Under the pieces are notes generated by a model that was given only the letters and a program-made list of their open reading frames with translations, was not told the origin of the DNA and searched no databases. This document shows, piece after piece, positions 1 to 7,521 of a stretch of DNA of 51,998 nt. Location: NCBI GenBank assembly GCA_900765525.1, contig CAAFRY010000191.1, positions 1 to 51,998 of the forward strand, in the 5' to 3' direction. This DNA comes from an uncultured Blautia sp. (lineage in GTDB: Bacteria; Bacillota; Clostridia; Lachnospirales; Lachnospiraceae). How positions within the stretch are numbered: the first letter of the stretch is position 1; the number at the start of each line of letters is the position of its first letter. A program made the position numbers and the translations under genes.

Positions 1-1
1 C

Positions 2-52
2 GTACCGGGCGGTACGCTGATTGAAAGTAACGCAGCAGGACGCAAAATTTAA
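2..52 (+). CDS. Possible 3' end of an unidentified gene (partial)
   Basis: An open frame enters from the left edge, gives 16 codons reading VPGGTLIESNAAGRKI and stops at TAA (50-52). It would converge with recX. The stretch is too short to name a family, and the frame could be chance; it is listed because the residue composition looks protein-like and no other gene covers these bases. Confidence 0.3.
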   Translation, partial: VPGGTLIESNAAGRKI

Positions 53-103
53 CCTTTTCAACCATGTGTGCCCTTGTTCAGAGAGGGTAAGCTGTCGTCT
101 CTA

Positions 104-730
104 TTACTCATTCTCCCATTCCCGGAATGCAGAGAGAATATCTGAGGAAGAAAAGCCTCTTCTCTGAAGAAACCCGTACAGCCGCTGTTTTTCCTTATCC
201 CCTGCCAGACCTTCTCCTCCGGTCTTTTTCCTGATAAGCTCCCGGATAACAGTTCTGGGCTCCTGGTCCTGAGACTGCTCCTGCTCTTCAAAAACTGTAT
301 CTATAATCTCCTGCTTCACACCCTTTTGCAGCAATTCCATCCGGATTCTGGCCCGTCCTTTTTTTCTGCTCTGGTTCTCCACATAAACTGCAGCATATCT
401 TTTATCATCAATATAGTGAAAGCTTTCCACATAGGCCAGCGCCGCTTCCACAGCACAAGAGGGATAGCCCCCTTGAACCAGTTTCTGCCTTACCTGCTCT
501 CTGGTCTTATCTCCCGCCTCCAGCAGATGCATAGCCCGGAGCTTGGCTCTTTTTGTAAGAATCTCTTCTGTAATTTCCCGGTATATCTCCTGAGACAGCT
601 CTTCTTCCTGAACTATGTGATAACGGGACAGCTCGCCTTTATACAAAACAAAGGCAGGCTGTCCATTTATTTCCACCTGGAACTTTTGCTTTGTCACAGG
701 CCGGATTCCGGTTATTCTCAAAGCATCCAT
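104..730 (-). CDS. recX: Regulatory protein RecX
   Basis: RecX binds RecA filaments and modulates recombination and SOS activity in the cytoplasm. The 208-aa product has the family layout: an N-terminal extension, then three-helix RecX repeats, including a YVESFHYIDDKRYA stretch near residue 100 and the following KKGRARIRMELLQKG segment, both typical of the family. The length fits the longer Firmicute RecX proteins. It starts 3 bp after the recA stop on the same strand, so the two are almost certainly co-transcribed from the LexA-controlled recA promoter, the common arrangement in bacteria. No terminator was recognised downstream, where a possible plus-strand gene converges. Confidence 0.93.
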   Translation of the reverse strand: MDALRITGIRPVTKQKFQVEINGQPAFVLYKGELSRYHIVQEEELSQEIYREITEEILTKRAKLRAMHLLEAGDKTREQVRQKLVQGGYPSCAVEAALAYVESFHYIDDKRYAAVYVENQSRKKGRARIRMELLQKGVKQEIIDTVFEEQEQSQDQEPRTVIRELIRKKTGGEGLAGDKEKQRLYGFLQRRGFSSSDILSAFREWENE

Positions 731-733
731 GGA

Positions 734-1807
734 TTAATCTTCCTGGGCATTAAGGTTCAAACTCTCCTGAGCAGGCTCCTGGGGCAGGGGAACCTCTTCA
801 CTTAAAGGCAGTCCGTAATGTTCCCGCACTTTTTGTTCAATTTCCATACAGATTGCAGGATTCTCTTTCAGGTACTTCTTGGCATTCTCTCTTCCCTGTC
901 CAATTTTCCCCTCATTATAGGCATACCATGCACCGCTCTTATTGACTATTCCCAAGTCTGCAGCCAAATCCAGAATATCTCCCTCTTTGGAAATACCTTC
1001 TCCGAACATAATATCAAACTCCGCTTCCTTAAAAGGCGGAGCAATCTTATTCTTCACAACCTTGATTCTGGTTCTGTTTCCTACCATCTCGCCTCCCTGT
1101 TTCAGAGTTTCAATTCTGCGTACATCCATACGGATGGAGGAGTAGAATTTCAGGGCCCGGCCTCCGGTGGTAACCTCCGGATTTCCGAACATAACGCCCA
1201 CTTTCTCACGGAGCTGGTTGATAAAAATAACCACACAGTTGGACTTGCTGATATGTCCGGTCAGTTTTCTCAGGGCCTGGGACATAAGTCTGGCCTGAAG
1301 GCCTACATGAGAGTCCCCCATATCTCCCTCTATCTCCGCTTTTGGAACTAGGGCTGCTACAGAGTCCACAATAATAATATCCACAGCGCCGGAACGCACC
1401 ATGGTTTCCGTAATTTCCAAAGCCTGTTCTCCATTATCCGGTTGTGAAATATATAGATTGTCAATATCCACACCTATATGTTTGGCATAAACAGGGTCCA
1501 GGGCATGCTCTGCATCAATAAAGCCGGCAATACCGCCTCTCTTCTGAACTTCCGCCACCATATGAAGAGCCACGGTGGTCTTGCCACTGGATTCCGGTCC
1601 GTAAATCTCTACAATTCTCCCCTTGGGTACTCCTCCCAGCCCCAGGGCAATATCCAGGCTGAGTGCGCCTGTAGGAACCGTCTCCACATTCATATTGGCC
1701 GTGGAATCTCCCAGCTTCATAACAGAGCCTTTTCCAAACTGCTTCTCTATCTGTCCCAGTGCGGCGTCTAATGCCTTTAATTTGTCTTCTTTTACCATCT
1801 GTGCCAT
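734..1807 (-). CDS. recA: Recombinase RecA
   Basis: RecA forms ATP-dependent filaments on single-stranded DNA, drives strand exchange and triggers LexA self-cleavage. The 357-aa product is full length. Walker A (GPESSGKTT) lies near residues 70-78, the Walker B IIIVD near 144-148, and the conserved [16 protein letters not shown] segment with the following [12 protein letters not shown] is intact. The C-terminus is acidic and glutamine-rich, as usual. The ATG at 1807 is preceded by AAGGAGAT, well placed for initiation. The upstream region carries a promoter and a perfect LexA box, so this is an SOS gene; recX follows 3 bp downstream. Confidence 0.98.
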   Translation of the reverse strand: MAQMVKEDKLKALDAALGQIEKQFGKGSVMKLGDSTANMNVETVPTGALSLDIALGLGGVPKGRIVEIYGPESSGKTTVALHMVAEVQKRGGIAGFIDAEHALDPVYAKHIGVDIDNLYISQPDNGEQALEITETMVRSGAVDIIIVDSVAALVPKAEIEGDMGDSHVGLQARLMSQALRKLTGHISKSNCVVIFINQLREKVGVMFGNPEVTTGGRALKFYSSIRMDVRRIETLKQGGEMVGNRTRIKVVKNKIAPPFKEAEFDIMFGEGISKEGDILDLAADLGIVNKSGAWYAYNEGKIGQGRENAKKYLKENPAICMEIEQKVREHYGLPLSEEVPLPQEPAQESLNLNAQED

Positions 1808-1892
1808 CTCTTATCTCCTTTATATTTCTTTATTCTGCAATATCTATTTCCTTCTGCCTGACAGCTTCCGGGTATGTCCTTCTCTCTGTCTG

Positions 1893-1906
1893 CGAACGAA
1901 TGTTCG
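1893..1906. promoter_or_regulatory. LexA (SOS) box of recA
   Basis: The palindrome CGAACGAATGTTCG matches the Gram-positive LexA consensus CGAAC-N4-GTTCG without a mismatch. It sits 12 bp downstream of the recA -10 element, overlapping the expected transcription start, where a bound repressor would block RNA polymerase. Confidence 0.9.
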
Positions 1907-1917
1907 CCCTGATTTTC

Positions 1918-1946
1918 ATGATAGTATAGTTTTTCTCCCTTGTCAA
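1918..1946 (-). promoter_or_regulatory. recA-recX promoter (sigma-A type)
   Basis: Read on the minus strand, TTGACA (1941-1946) and TATCAT (1918-1923) are separated by 17 bp. The -35 is perfect and the -10 is 5 of 6. The LexA box follows directly. An alternative -10, TATACT at 1923-1928, would give only a 12-bp spacer and is less likely. Confidence 0.75.
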
Positions 1947-1986
1947 CCATTTCTTTCTCTGTTTTCCTTCTCATCAAAGGAATATT

Positions 1987-2121
1987 GTTACTGTTCACTC
2001 GTAAACAGTAACATTCGCAGGCTCATTTAAAGTTTTGCTTCATAAAAAGGTCCTGCTCACACCTGAATCATGTTCTTACGCAGCCCGACAGCAAGTGTCG
2101 GACTGCTGTGTGAACAGTAAC
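1987..2121. repeat. Non-coding segment bounded by a 12-bp inverted repeat
   Basis: GTTACTGTTCAC (1987-1998) recurs as its exact complement GTGAACAGTAAC (2110-2121). Inside lie a second complement of the left arm (AACAGTAAC, 2004-2012) and a hairpin CCGACA-GCAAG-TGTCGG (2085-2101) that extends outward as GCAG/CTGC past one mismatch. No convincing coding frame covers it. The layout resembles a small MITE-like or REP-like element, or a structured RNA. The rest of the 1999-2628 gap holds the hairpins listed separately and no gene I can support. Confidence 0.45.
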
Positions 2122-2468
2122 GGAATATTTGCTTTTGCATATCTGCCTTTATATACGGCATCTTTAATCTAAGCCTCTACATTATTATTGTTATTCTCCC
2201 TTTGCTCTGCTCTTCTATGTATCCTGTATTACCTTTATCTATTTACCCTCAGTGTACAAAAAGCCACAGACCTCCGCTATGTAATTGCTCATTTTCTACG
2301 TGTTCCGGTGAAATATGCAGAGAAAACTGCATGAATGGAAAGATATGAAATATTCCCGCAGCAATCGGAAAATCCCTCTGTTCACAAAACCAGTGTTTTC
2401 TCTTTCCCGCTGCTGTTTCGATTATAGCATACACTGACTTTCTATGTAAAGGCGGAGTAATCACTAAA

Positions 2469-2490
2469 TAAGGGCCTAAAAAGGCCCTTA
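2469..2490. terminator. 8-bp perfect hairpin, possible terminator
   Basis: TAAGGGCC-TAAAAA-GGCCCTTA forms an 8-bp stem with a 6-nt loop, about 140 bp beyond the end of the CotF-like operon. The T-tract after the stem is weak on both strands, so termination is uncertain. Confidence 0.35.
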
Positions 2491-2561
2491 AAAACTGTGA
2501 AACATTACTGCATAAGTCCAGTCTCAAAGATAGAAAGCTGATTTATATTTTAAAGGCTCCG

Positions 2562-2608
2562 GTCTGCGGCTGCGCTGATTGCAGGTTTACCTGCGCAGAT
2601 ACGCAGAC
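2562..2608 (-). terminator. Nested hairpin just beyond the CotF-like genes
   Basis: Three nested complementary pairs lie 20 bp past the stop of the 84-aa coat gene: GTCTGCG/CGCAGAC (2562-2568 with 2602-2608), CTGCGC/GCGCAG (2570-2575 with 2593-2598) and GCAGGT/ACCTGC (2581-2594). The two inner pairs share two bases and so compete. On the minus strand the structure is followed by GGAGCCTTTAAAAT, a poor T-tract. It could end the transcript or protect its 3' end. Confidence 0.4.
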
Positions 2609-2628
2609 TTAAAGCTAATTCTAATACT

Positions 2629-2883
2629 TTACATAGAAGGCTGGCTTAATACAGAGCGCACATGCGCCACTTCCTCTGGTTTCGCCCAGGAAGCAGGTAC
2701 ATAGTAGCTTTTTGCCCTGGCAATCTGGTAAATCTCTTCCTGTGACATTTCGCACTGGTTTCTCATCTGCTTCAGGGCCTGCTTTAATTGTGGGTTTTCC
2801 GTCTGGGGAATCATCTCTCCGTAACGCACCAATTCCCCGTTAATTCCTGCAAGGGTGTCTGTCACCATAGTCTTATCTGTCAT
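2629..2883 (-). CDS. Small CotF-like spore coat protein
   Basis: This 84-aa protein resembles the short CotF/ferritin-like coat proteins of Clostridia. It is mostly helical, with a central LKQALKQMRNQCEMSQEEIYQ helix and the C-terminal SYYVPASWAKPEEV motif typical of the second half of such proteins. The ATG at 2883 follows AGGAGG. It lies 13 bp after the stop of the companion 61-aa gene, so the two form one small operon and the products probably assemble together in the mother cell. No sigma-E or sigma-K promoter could be identified with confidence. The family call rests on motif memory, and the precise coat layer is unknown. Confidence 0.75.
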   Translation of the reverse strand: MTDKTMVTDTLAGINGELVRYGEMIPQTENPQLKQALKQMRNQCEMSQEEIYQIARAKSYYVPASWAKPEEVAHVRSVLSQPSM

Positions 2884-2896
2884 CTCTTCCTACCTC

Positions 2897-3082
2897 CTAC
2901 TGTAAAAATTTCATAAGCTGCTGCTTACTTTCCAGGGCCGACTGTGCAGATTTCTGGAAAAACTGCTTTACCTGAGGGTCCTGAGCCTCATGGGCATAAT
3001 CCTGCATCTTACAATGGGTGGTCTCAAAGCCTCCGATAAGATGGCGGAGATTCTGAAGGTCAAGTACTGAAATGTCTGTCAT
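2897..3082 (-). CDS. Small CotF-like spore coat protein, first gene of the pair
   Basis: This is a 61-aa helical protein starting MTDISVLDLQNLRHLIGG. It resembles the N-terminal half of a CotF/ferritin-like fold, with helices LRHLIGGFETTHCKMQDYA and FFQKSAQSALESKQQLMKF. The ATG at 3082 is preferred because AGGAGG stands 8 nt upstream; an in-frame upstream start at 3127 has no such site. With the next gene it looks like a split two-part coat protein: each partner carries about half of the normal helical bundle. Sporulation-specific expression is inferred from family, not seen in the sequence. Confidence 0.7.
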   Translation of the reverse strand: MTDISVLDLQNLRHLIGGFETTHCKMQDYAHEAQDPQVKQFFQKSAQSALESKQQLMKFLQ

Positions 3083-3270
3083 ATAATTTTCCTCCTGTTT
3101 TCTATTGTTTCTGTCCTCAGTATACATGGAGTAAATGCTGATATGCCGGCAGGTTCATTTCCGAACTAAAGACACAGAATAATTTTTCAGTTTGCACGGC
3201 GGTGCAGCGGAAACTACACAGACTAAGGCCGTCACCGCAGCGGAAACTTCAAACAAGTCATTCGTGGGAT

Positions 3271-3303
3271 GAAAAACCTGCCAGTGTACTGGGTACACTG
3301 AGG
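3271..3303 (-). terminator. Hairpin with T-tract, likely terminator
   Basis: CAGTGTAC (3282-3289) and GTACACTG (3293-3300) form a perfect 8-bp stem with a 3-nt loop, flanked by CCT/AGG. On the minus strand it is followed by GCAGGTTTTTC. It would stop minus-strand transcription before the coat pair. Confidence 0.5.
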
Positions 3304-3387
3304 CTACGTTTTTAGTATGACAGAATACCCTTTGTTTTATGCGGCCTCAATCACAGAGTTTTCATCCTTTGCAAACCAGCAAAAAAA

Positions 3388-3476
3388 GAATGCTGCTTTG
3401 CAGGATTCTCCGCCTGGGTTGGGCCGCTTTAGTTACATAACTCCTCTCCGCCGCAGTGCGTTGTCGTTTTAGCGGC
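3388..3476 (+). repeat. Structured dispersed repeat, copy A
   Basis: Positions 3400-3460 match 7359-7419 at 55 of 61 bases. In front is an imperfect hairpin GAATGCTGC-TTT-GCAGGATTC (3388-3408). Downstream, GCCGCT (3423-3428) pairs with AGCGGC (3471-3476). The conserved core contains ACATAACTCCTCTCC, a CU-rich stretch complementary to Shine-Dalgarno sequences. No coding frame is conserved between the copies, so it is a non-coding element or small RNA. Strand is assigned by analogy with copy B. Confidence 0.55.
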
Positions 3477-3520
3477 ATTGTTTCTCCTTTGCACAAGTGC
3501 ATATCCTTGCAGAGCTTTTT

Positions 3521-3566
3521 AATAAGAGAAAGCGGGGCGCCGCATTCTCTATGCAGTGTCCCCGCT
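3521..3566 (-). terminator. Probable glgA terminator
   Basis: AGCGGGG (3531-3537) pairs with CCCCGCT (3560-3566) around an inner GCAT/ATGC pair, 18 bp past the glgA stop. On the minus strand the stem is followed by TTCTCTTATT. The long interrupted loop makes this moderate support. Confidence 0.45.
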
Positions 3567-3583
3567 CCCAGGCTTTCTATTTA

Positions 3584-5029
3584 TCAATATCCAATCAGCC
3601 AGTTATACATTTCCTCATACTGTCTTGCAGAGCTAGACCAGGAGAAATCTTTTGCCATAGCCCGGTCTACCAGCTTGTTCCACTCTCTCTTCTTATCGTA
3701 GTAAACGCCCTCTGCGTAACGGACAGTTGCCAGCATCTCATGTGCATTGTAATTTCTGAAGCTGAATCCTGTACCTGTATTTTCATATTCATTATATGGC
3801 TCTACTGTATCCTTCAGTCCGCCTGTCTCCCTTACAATGGGAAGTGTTCCATAGCGCAGGCTCATAAGCTGGCTCAGTCCGCATGGCTCAAAGAGAGATG
3901 GCATCAGGAATGCATCACAGGAAGCATAAATCCTGTGGGACAGTCCATTATCGTAGAAGATATTGGCAGATACCTTTCCCTGATATTTCCATGCAAAATG
4001 GCGGAACATGTTTTCGTAGCGCTCTTCCCCTGTTCCCAGTACAACAAGCTGTATATTGTCCTGGCACAGTTCATCCATCACATAAGCAACCAGGTCAAAG
4101 CCCTTTTGGTCAGTAAGTCTGGATACAACACCAATCATCATGGCCTTGGGGTCTTCGTTCAATCCCAGCTCTCTCTGTAATGCTGTCTTGTTCTTAACCT
4201 TTTCCTTGCGGAAATTCTTTGCATTGTAATTCTTAGCAATCAGCTTATCCGTCTCCGGATTGTACTCATCATAATCAATTCCGTTTACAATACCTCTTAA
4301 ATCATGGGAACGAGCCCGCATAAGTCCGTCTAAATGCTCCCCGTAAAACTCTGTCTTAATCTCCTCCGCATAGGTATTGCTCACTGTGGTAATGGCGTCT
4401 GCATATACCAGACCGCCTTTCAGCAGATTGGCATCCTTGTATGCCTCCAGCTTATCAGGTGTAAAGAAGTAAGCCGGCAGTCCTGTCAGCTCACGGATAG
4501 TCTTAATGTCCCAGGTTCCCTGGAATTTCAAGTTATGTATGGTCATAACTGTCTTAATTCCCTGATAGAACGGACTGTCCTGGAAACCAGCCTTCAAATA
4601 AACAGGAATCAAACCTGTCTGCCAGTCATGGCAGTGAATTAAATCCGGGCGGAACTCAATGGTAGGAAGTATAGAGAGTGCTGCTTTAGAAAAGAAAGCA
4701 AACTTCTCAATATCAAACCGAATGTCCCCGTATGGCTGGTAGCCGGAAAAATAGTACTCGTTATCAATGAAATAAAACTTTATGCCTTCGTATTCCAGCA
4801 TCATGATTCCCACATATTCTCTGCGGTATCCGATGTCCATATAAAAATGGGTGATATACTGAAGCTGATTTTTGTACTCTTCCTTCATGCATAAATATTT
4901 AGGGATAATAACCCTGACATCATAGTATTCTTTATCGAAGCACTTGGGCAGCGCACCTACTACGTCGGCCAATCCTCCTGTCTTAATAAAAGGCACCGCC
5001 TCGGATGCTACAAATAGAATCTTCTTCAC
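3584..5029 (-). CDS. glgA: Glycogen synthase (ADP-glucose type, GT5)
   Basis: GlgA transfers glucose from ADP-glucose to the growing alpha-1,4-glucan in cytoplasmic glycogen synthesis. The N-terminal KTGGLADVVGALPK motif, which binds ADP-glucose, lies near residues 15-28, and the C-terminal domain keeps PSLFEPCGLSQLMSLRYG with its catalytic acid. I chose the GTG at 5029 (481 aa, the usual size) because AAGGAGGG stands 8 nt upstream and the protein then opens with the standard MKKILFVASEA; an in-frame ATG at 5101 would add 24 unrelated residues. No other glycogen gene is adjacent. It lies 90 bp after spo0A on the same strand, so read-through is possible. Confidence 0.93.
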   Translation of the reverse strand: MKKILFVASEAVPFIKTGGLADVVGALPKCFDKEYYDVRVIIPKYLCMKEEYKNQLQYITHFYMDIGYRREYVGIMMLEYEGIKFYFIDNEYYFSGYQPYGDIRFDIEKFAFFSKAALSILPTIEFRPDLIHCHDWQTGLIPVYLKAGFQDSPFYQGIKTVMTIHNLKFQGTWDIKTIRELTGLPAYFFTPDKLEAYKDANLLKGGLVYADAITTVSNTYAEEIKTEFYGEHLDGLMRARSHDLRGIVNGIDYDEYNPETDKLIAKNYNAKNFRKEKVKNKTALQRELGLNEDPKAMMIGVVSRLTDQKGFDLVAYVMDELCQDNIQLVVLGTGEERYENMFRHFAWKYQGKVSANIFYDNGLSHRIYASCDAFLMPSLFEPCGLSQLMSLRYGTLPIVRETGGLKDTVEPYNEYENTGTGFSFRNYNAHEMLATVRYAEGVYYDKKREWNKLVDRAMAKDFSWSSSARQYEEMYNWLIGY

Positions 5030-5119
5030 TTTAAAAACCCTCCTTGCCAGATATTGATTACTGTCCGTATCTGAACTAAATCTACCAGTATTATACCCCA
5101 TTTTCTATGCAAAGAAAAG

Positions 5120-5914
5120 TTATTTTTTATATTCCAGCCGGATTTTGTCTGCTATCAGTGCGATAAACTCTGAATTGGTAGGCTTTCCCTTTCCTGTGCT
5201 GACCGTATATCCAAACAATTCATCTATGGTGTCCATTTTTCCCCGGCTCCAGGCCACCTCTATGGCATGCCGGATAGCCCTCTCCACCCGGCTGGGAGTT
5301 GTCTGGTGTTTTTTGGCAATGGTAGGATACAATATTTTGGTTATGGAATTCAGCATTTCCATATCATTGACGGAAAGAATGATAGCGTCTCTTAAATACT
5401 GGTAACCCTTTATGTGGGCAGGGACGCCGATTTCATGAATGATATTTGTCACATCAGCCTCCAGATTTCTCTCATAATAGCTGCTGCTGTTTTCATAGGC
5501 GTTTACTTTCCGCAAATCCTTTTTCCTACCGTCTCTCTCCTGCCGGATATGTTTGATTCTGGACAACAGCATTTTGTTGTCAAAGGGCTTCAAAATATAA
5601 TAATTGGCACCCAGCTGAAAAGCGTCCTCTGTAATCTGTTCCTGGCCTACTGCAGAGACTACAATAAAGGCAGGGTGTTTTTTCAAATTGGTATCCTTTC
5701 CCACCCGCTCCATCACCGTCAAGCCATCTACCTTAGGCATGATAATATCCAGAAGTACCACGTCAGGCTCTTTTTCTTTTATTATATCGTATATCTCAGC
5801 GCCGTTATTAGCATGCCCCACTAATTCCAGCTCCTGGTCCTCATTTATCAGATTTCCCAGTAAATCCAACATTTTCTCATTATCATCTGCTATAGCGACA
5901 TTTAACTTCTCCAT
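5120..5914 (-). CDS. spo0A: Sporulation master response regulator Spo0A
   Basis: Phosphorylated Spo0A binds TGTCGAA boxes and commits the cell to sporulation. The 264-aa protein has the receiver domain (acid pocket D10-D11, phosphoacceptor D56 in VVLLDIIMP, conserved lysine in YYILKPFD) and the Spo0A-specific C-terminal DNA-binding domain, including [20 protein letters not shown], the recognition-helix region. The ATG is preceded by GGAGGAG. The gene follows spoIVB, the order seen across endospore formers. An 0A box upstream suggests autoregulation, and a 10-bp inverted repeat lies in its leader. Confidence 0.98.
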   Translation of the reverse strand: MEKLNVAIADDNEKMLDLLGNLINEDQELELVGHANNGAEIYDIIKEKEPDVVLLDIIMPKVDGLTVMERVGKDTNLKKHPAFIVVSAVGQEQITEDAFQLGANYYILKPFDNKMLLSRIKHIRQERDGRKKDLRKVNAYENSSSYYERNLEADVTNIIHEIGVPAHIKGYQYLRDAIILSVNDMEMLNSITKILYPTIAKKHQTTPSRVERAIRHAIEVAWSRGKMDTIDELFGYTVSTGKGKPTNSEFIALIADKIRLEYKK

Positions 5915-5942
5915 CTCTTCTCCTCCATATATTTGTTGCCAT

Positions 5943-5975
5943 ATTCTTCAGGAAATGACGGGCGCCCTGAAGAAT
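5943..5975. promoter_or_regulatory. Inverted repeat in the spo0A leader
   Basis: ATTCTTCAGG (5943-5952) is exactly complementary to CCTGAAGAAT (5966-5975) across a 13-nt loop. It ends 29 bp upstream of the spo0A ATG and would be transcribed as a hairpin from the proposed promoter. No T-tract follows, so it is not an obvious terminator. Confidence 0.5.
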
Positions 5976-6035
5976 CGTCACCTCCCAAGACTATTAGTAT
6001 TATATTATCTGCCGTTTTTAGAATCAAGCGAAATC

Positions 6036-6064
6036 ATACTACAATTTATGATATATTCTGTTAA
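6036..6064 (-). promoter_or_regulatory. spo0A promoter (sigma-A type)
   Basis: On the minus strand TTAACA (6059-6064) and TAGTAT (6036-6041) are 17 bp apart. Both hexamers are 5 of 6 or close to it. A sigma-H promoter with a proper -35 could not be placed. Confidence 0.5.
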
Positions 6065-6076
6065 TTTATCCGTTTC

Positions 6077-6083
6077 TTCGACA
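6077..6083 (-). promoter_or_regulatory. 0A box upstream of spo0A
   Basis: TTCGACA on the plus strand reads TGTCGAA on the minus strand, the exact Spo0A-binding consensus. It lies 12 bp upstream of the proposed -35, a position suited to autoregulation. Confidence 0.65.
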
Positions 6084-6116
6084 TTTTGCGCCACTTTTCT
6101 ACGCTGATTCGTCGCC

Positions 6117-7310
6117 TTACCACAGCATATTTTCAATAAAAATGCCGTATCCTTTGGAGGAATCCTGGACAAAAACATGGGTTACCGCACCAATCAGCTT
6201 TTCGCCCTGAAGTATGGGACTCCCGCTCATGCCCTGGACAATGCCTCCGGTTTTAGCCAAAAGTTCCGGGTCTGTGACACGGATTTCAAAGGCTTTGTTA
6301 GTATCTGCCTGATTCTGGTTAATTTCGGTAATTTCTATGTCATATGCCTTTACCTCTCCGTCTAACTGGGTCATCAATTGTGCCTTTCCCTCTTTCACCT
6401 CCTGTTTGTATCCGATTTCTACTTTTTTCTCCGGCAGGGAAGCTGTTGGGAATAGCTGGCCAAAAATTCCAAGAGCTGTATTTTTTTCAATGGTTCCGAT
6501 TTTTTTGGAATCTTCATACTCTATATAACCGGAGAGCTCTCCGGGAACGCCTTTAGTTCCTTTCAGCACAGACAGAATTTGAGCCTGGTATAACTCTCCC
6601 TGGGAAACATCTAAAAGCTCTCCTGTATCTGTATCGCTGATTCCGTGACCGAGAGCCCCGAATTTCCCCTCCTGGTCCACATAAGTCAAAGTGCCGATTC
6701 CCTGAGTATTATCCCTTACCCAGATGCCCAGCTTATAGTCCTGCTCCGGAGTCATGACTGGTTCCAGGGAAAGAGGGATTTCTTCACCTTCCCGGTTCAC
6801 CAGCAGGTCCATAGCTTCTCCCTGGCTGGTCTGGATTTTTTCAATCAGCTCTTTTTTCCCTCCAATAGGAGTCCCGTTCACCTCCAGAATATAGTCTCCA
6901 GGTTTTACGATATTCTCTGCAGGATTCTCCACCAGTCCCTCTACATCCGTGATTTCTCCTGTATCCACCACCAGCACTCCCTGGGTTTCCATATACAGCC
7001 CTACCGATGCCCCGCAGACAGATACCCATTTATCTTCCACGGTCTGTACCTGAACTTCTTTTAAAGGAATCATTCCCAGAAGAGAACAGGGAATTTGGTA
7101 GCTTCCTCTCTCGGATACATCAATAGACTCCGGATAGGTTACCAGCGGAATATCCAGGCTTTCCGTAAGCCCTTCCTGCTGCCCGGCCCGGACATAGACT
7201 GTATCCGGAATCCTGGACTGTATTTCCTGTATAGAGAGAACACCCATCCCAATGAAGTCTACTGCTAAAAATCCGAAAAGAAAGAGGCGATAATTACGTT
7301 TTTCAGACAA
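6117..7310 (-). CDS. spoIVB: SpoIVB peptidase (S55 family)
   Basis: SpoIVB is a PDZ serine protease made in the forespore and acting in the intermembrane space to trigger sigma-K activation. The protein has an N-terminal membrane anchor (about residues 7-25), a PDZ region around PGDYILEVNGTPIGGKKEL, the GHGISD motif with the catalytic histidine, and GMSGSPI with the catalytic serine near residue 362. I chose TTG at 7310 (397 aa): it follows AGAAAGGATG at good spacing, whereas an in-frame ATG at 7397 would translate the repeat element and has no family-like sequence. A terminator separates it from recN, so it should have its own sigma-F/G promoter, which I could not identify. Confidence 0.95.
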   Translation of the reverse strand: MSEKRNYRLFLFGFLAVDFIGMGVLSIQEIQSRIPDTVYVRAGQQEGLTESLDIPLVTYPESIDVSERGSYQIPCSLLGMIPLKEVQVQTVEDKWVSVCGASVGLYMETQGVLVVDTGEITDVEGLVENPAENIVKPGDYILEVNGTPIGGKKELIEKIQTSQGEAMDLLVNREGEEIPLSLEPVMTPEQDYKLGIWVRDNTQGIGTLTYVDQEGKFGALGHGISDTDTGELLDVSQGELYQAQILSVLKGTKGVPGELSGYIEYEDSKKIGTIEKNTALGIFGQLFPTASLPEKKVEIGYKQEVKEGKAQLMTQLDGEVKAYDIEITEINQNQADTNKAFEIRVTDPELLAKTGGIVQGMSGSPILQGEKLIGAVTHVFVQDSSKGYGIFIENMLW

Positions 7311-7347
7311 AAAATCACATCCTTTCTCTTTGTTTGTGTATAAAAAG

Positions 7348-7440
7348 AATCCTGCAAAGCAGGATTCTCCGCCTGGGTTGGGTCGCTTTAGCGACATAAC
7401 TCCTCTCCAACCCAGTGCGCTCCTGCCCGGAGGGCTTTTT
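7348..7440 (+). repeat. Structured dispersed repeat, copy B (candidate small RNA)
   Basis: Core 7359-7419 matches copy A at 55 of 61 bases. This copy folds well: a perfect 10-bp hairpin AGAATCCTGC-AAA-GCAGGATTCT; then CTGGGTTGG paired with CCAACCCAG around an inner TCGC-TTTA-GCGA hairpin, leaving CATAACTCCTCT single-stranded; then GCCC-GGA-GGGC followed by TTTTT (7425-7440), a plausible plus-strand terminator. The unpaired CU-rich segment is complementary to ribosome binding sites. No coding frame is conserved. Confidence 0.6.
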
Positions 7441-7442
7441 AT

Positions 7443-7472
7443 GATATAGGAAAGTGAGAACTTTCCTATATC
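7443..7472. terminator. 12-bp perfect hairpin between recN and spoIVB
   Basis: GATATAGGAAAG and CTTTCCTATATC form a perfect 12-bp stem with loop TGAGAA. It follows the T-tract of the candidate small RNA on the plus strand and lies just beyond the recN terminator on the minus strand. Without a strong T-tract of its own it may be a back-up transcription barrier. Confidence 0.5.
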
Positions 7473-7474
7473 AC

Positions 7475-7505
7475 AAAAAAGGATACACTGCCGTGTACCC
7501 TTTTA
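7475..7505 (-). terminator. recN operon terminator
   Basis: On the minus strand AAAGGGTACAC pairs with GTGTATCCTTT (one G-U) around loop GGCA, and is followed by a run of T. It starts 19 bp past the recN stop and ends the nusB-to-recN transcription run. Confidence 0.85.
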
Positions 7506-7521
7506 GTATGTGAACATTTGT

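Larger units (their letters stand above)
3083..3583. other. Non-coding gap between the coat pair and glgA
   Basis: About 500 bp without a supportable gene. It contains an 8-bp hairpin (3282-3300), the first copy of the structured repeat (3388-3476) and a GC-rich hairpin next to glgA (3531-3566). A GCAGCGGAAACT motif occurs twice in loose tandem near 3203 and 3237. Both flanking genes are on the minus strand, so promoter elements for the coat pair should lie here, but none was clear. Confidence 0.5.

Noticed and set aside
1792..1998. 68-aa frame overlapping the recA start and promoter
   Set aside because: It covers the promoter and LexA box of recA and is very rich in charged residues without a recognisable fold; a shadow frame.
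2249..2527. 92-aa open frame on the minus strand in the recA-coat gap
   Set aside because: It runs through the 8-bp hairpin at 2469-2490, has no clear ribosome binding site, and the sequence resembles no protein family I know.
7311..7397. 29-residue N-terminal extension of SpoIVB from an upstream ATG
   Set aside because: The extension is encoded by the structured repeat and the leader; the TTG at 7310 has the better ribosome binding site and gives the normal family start.
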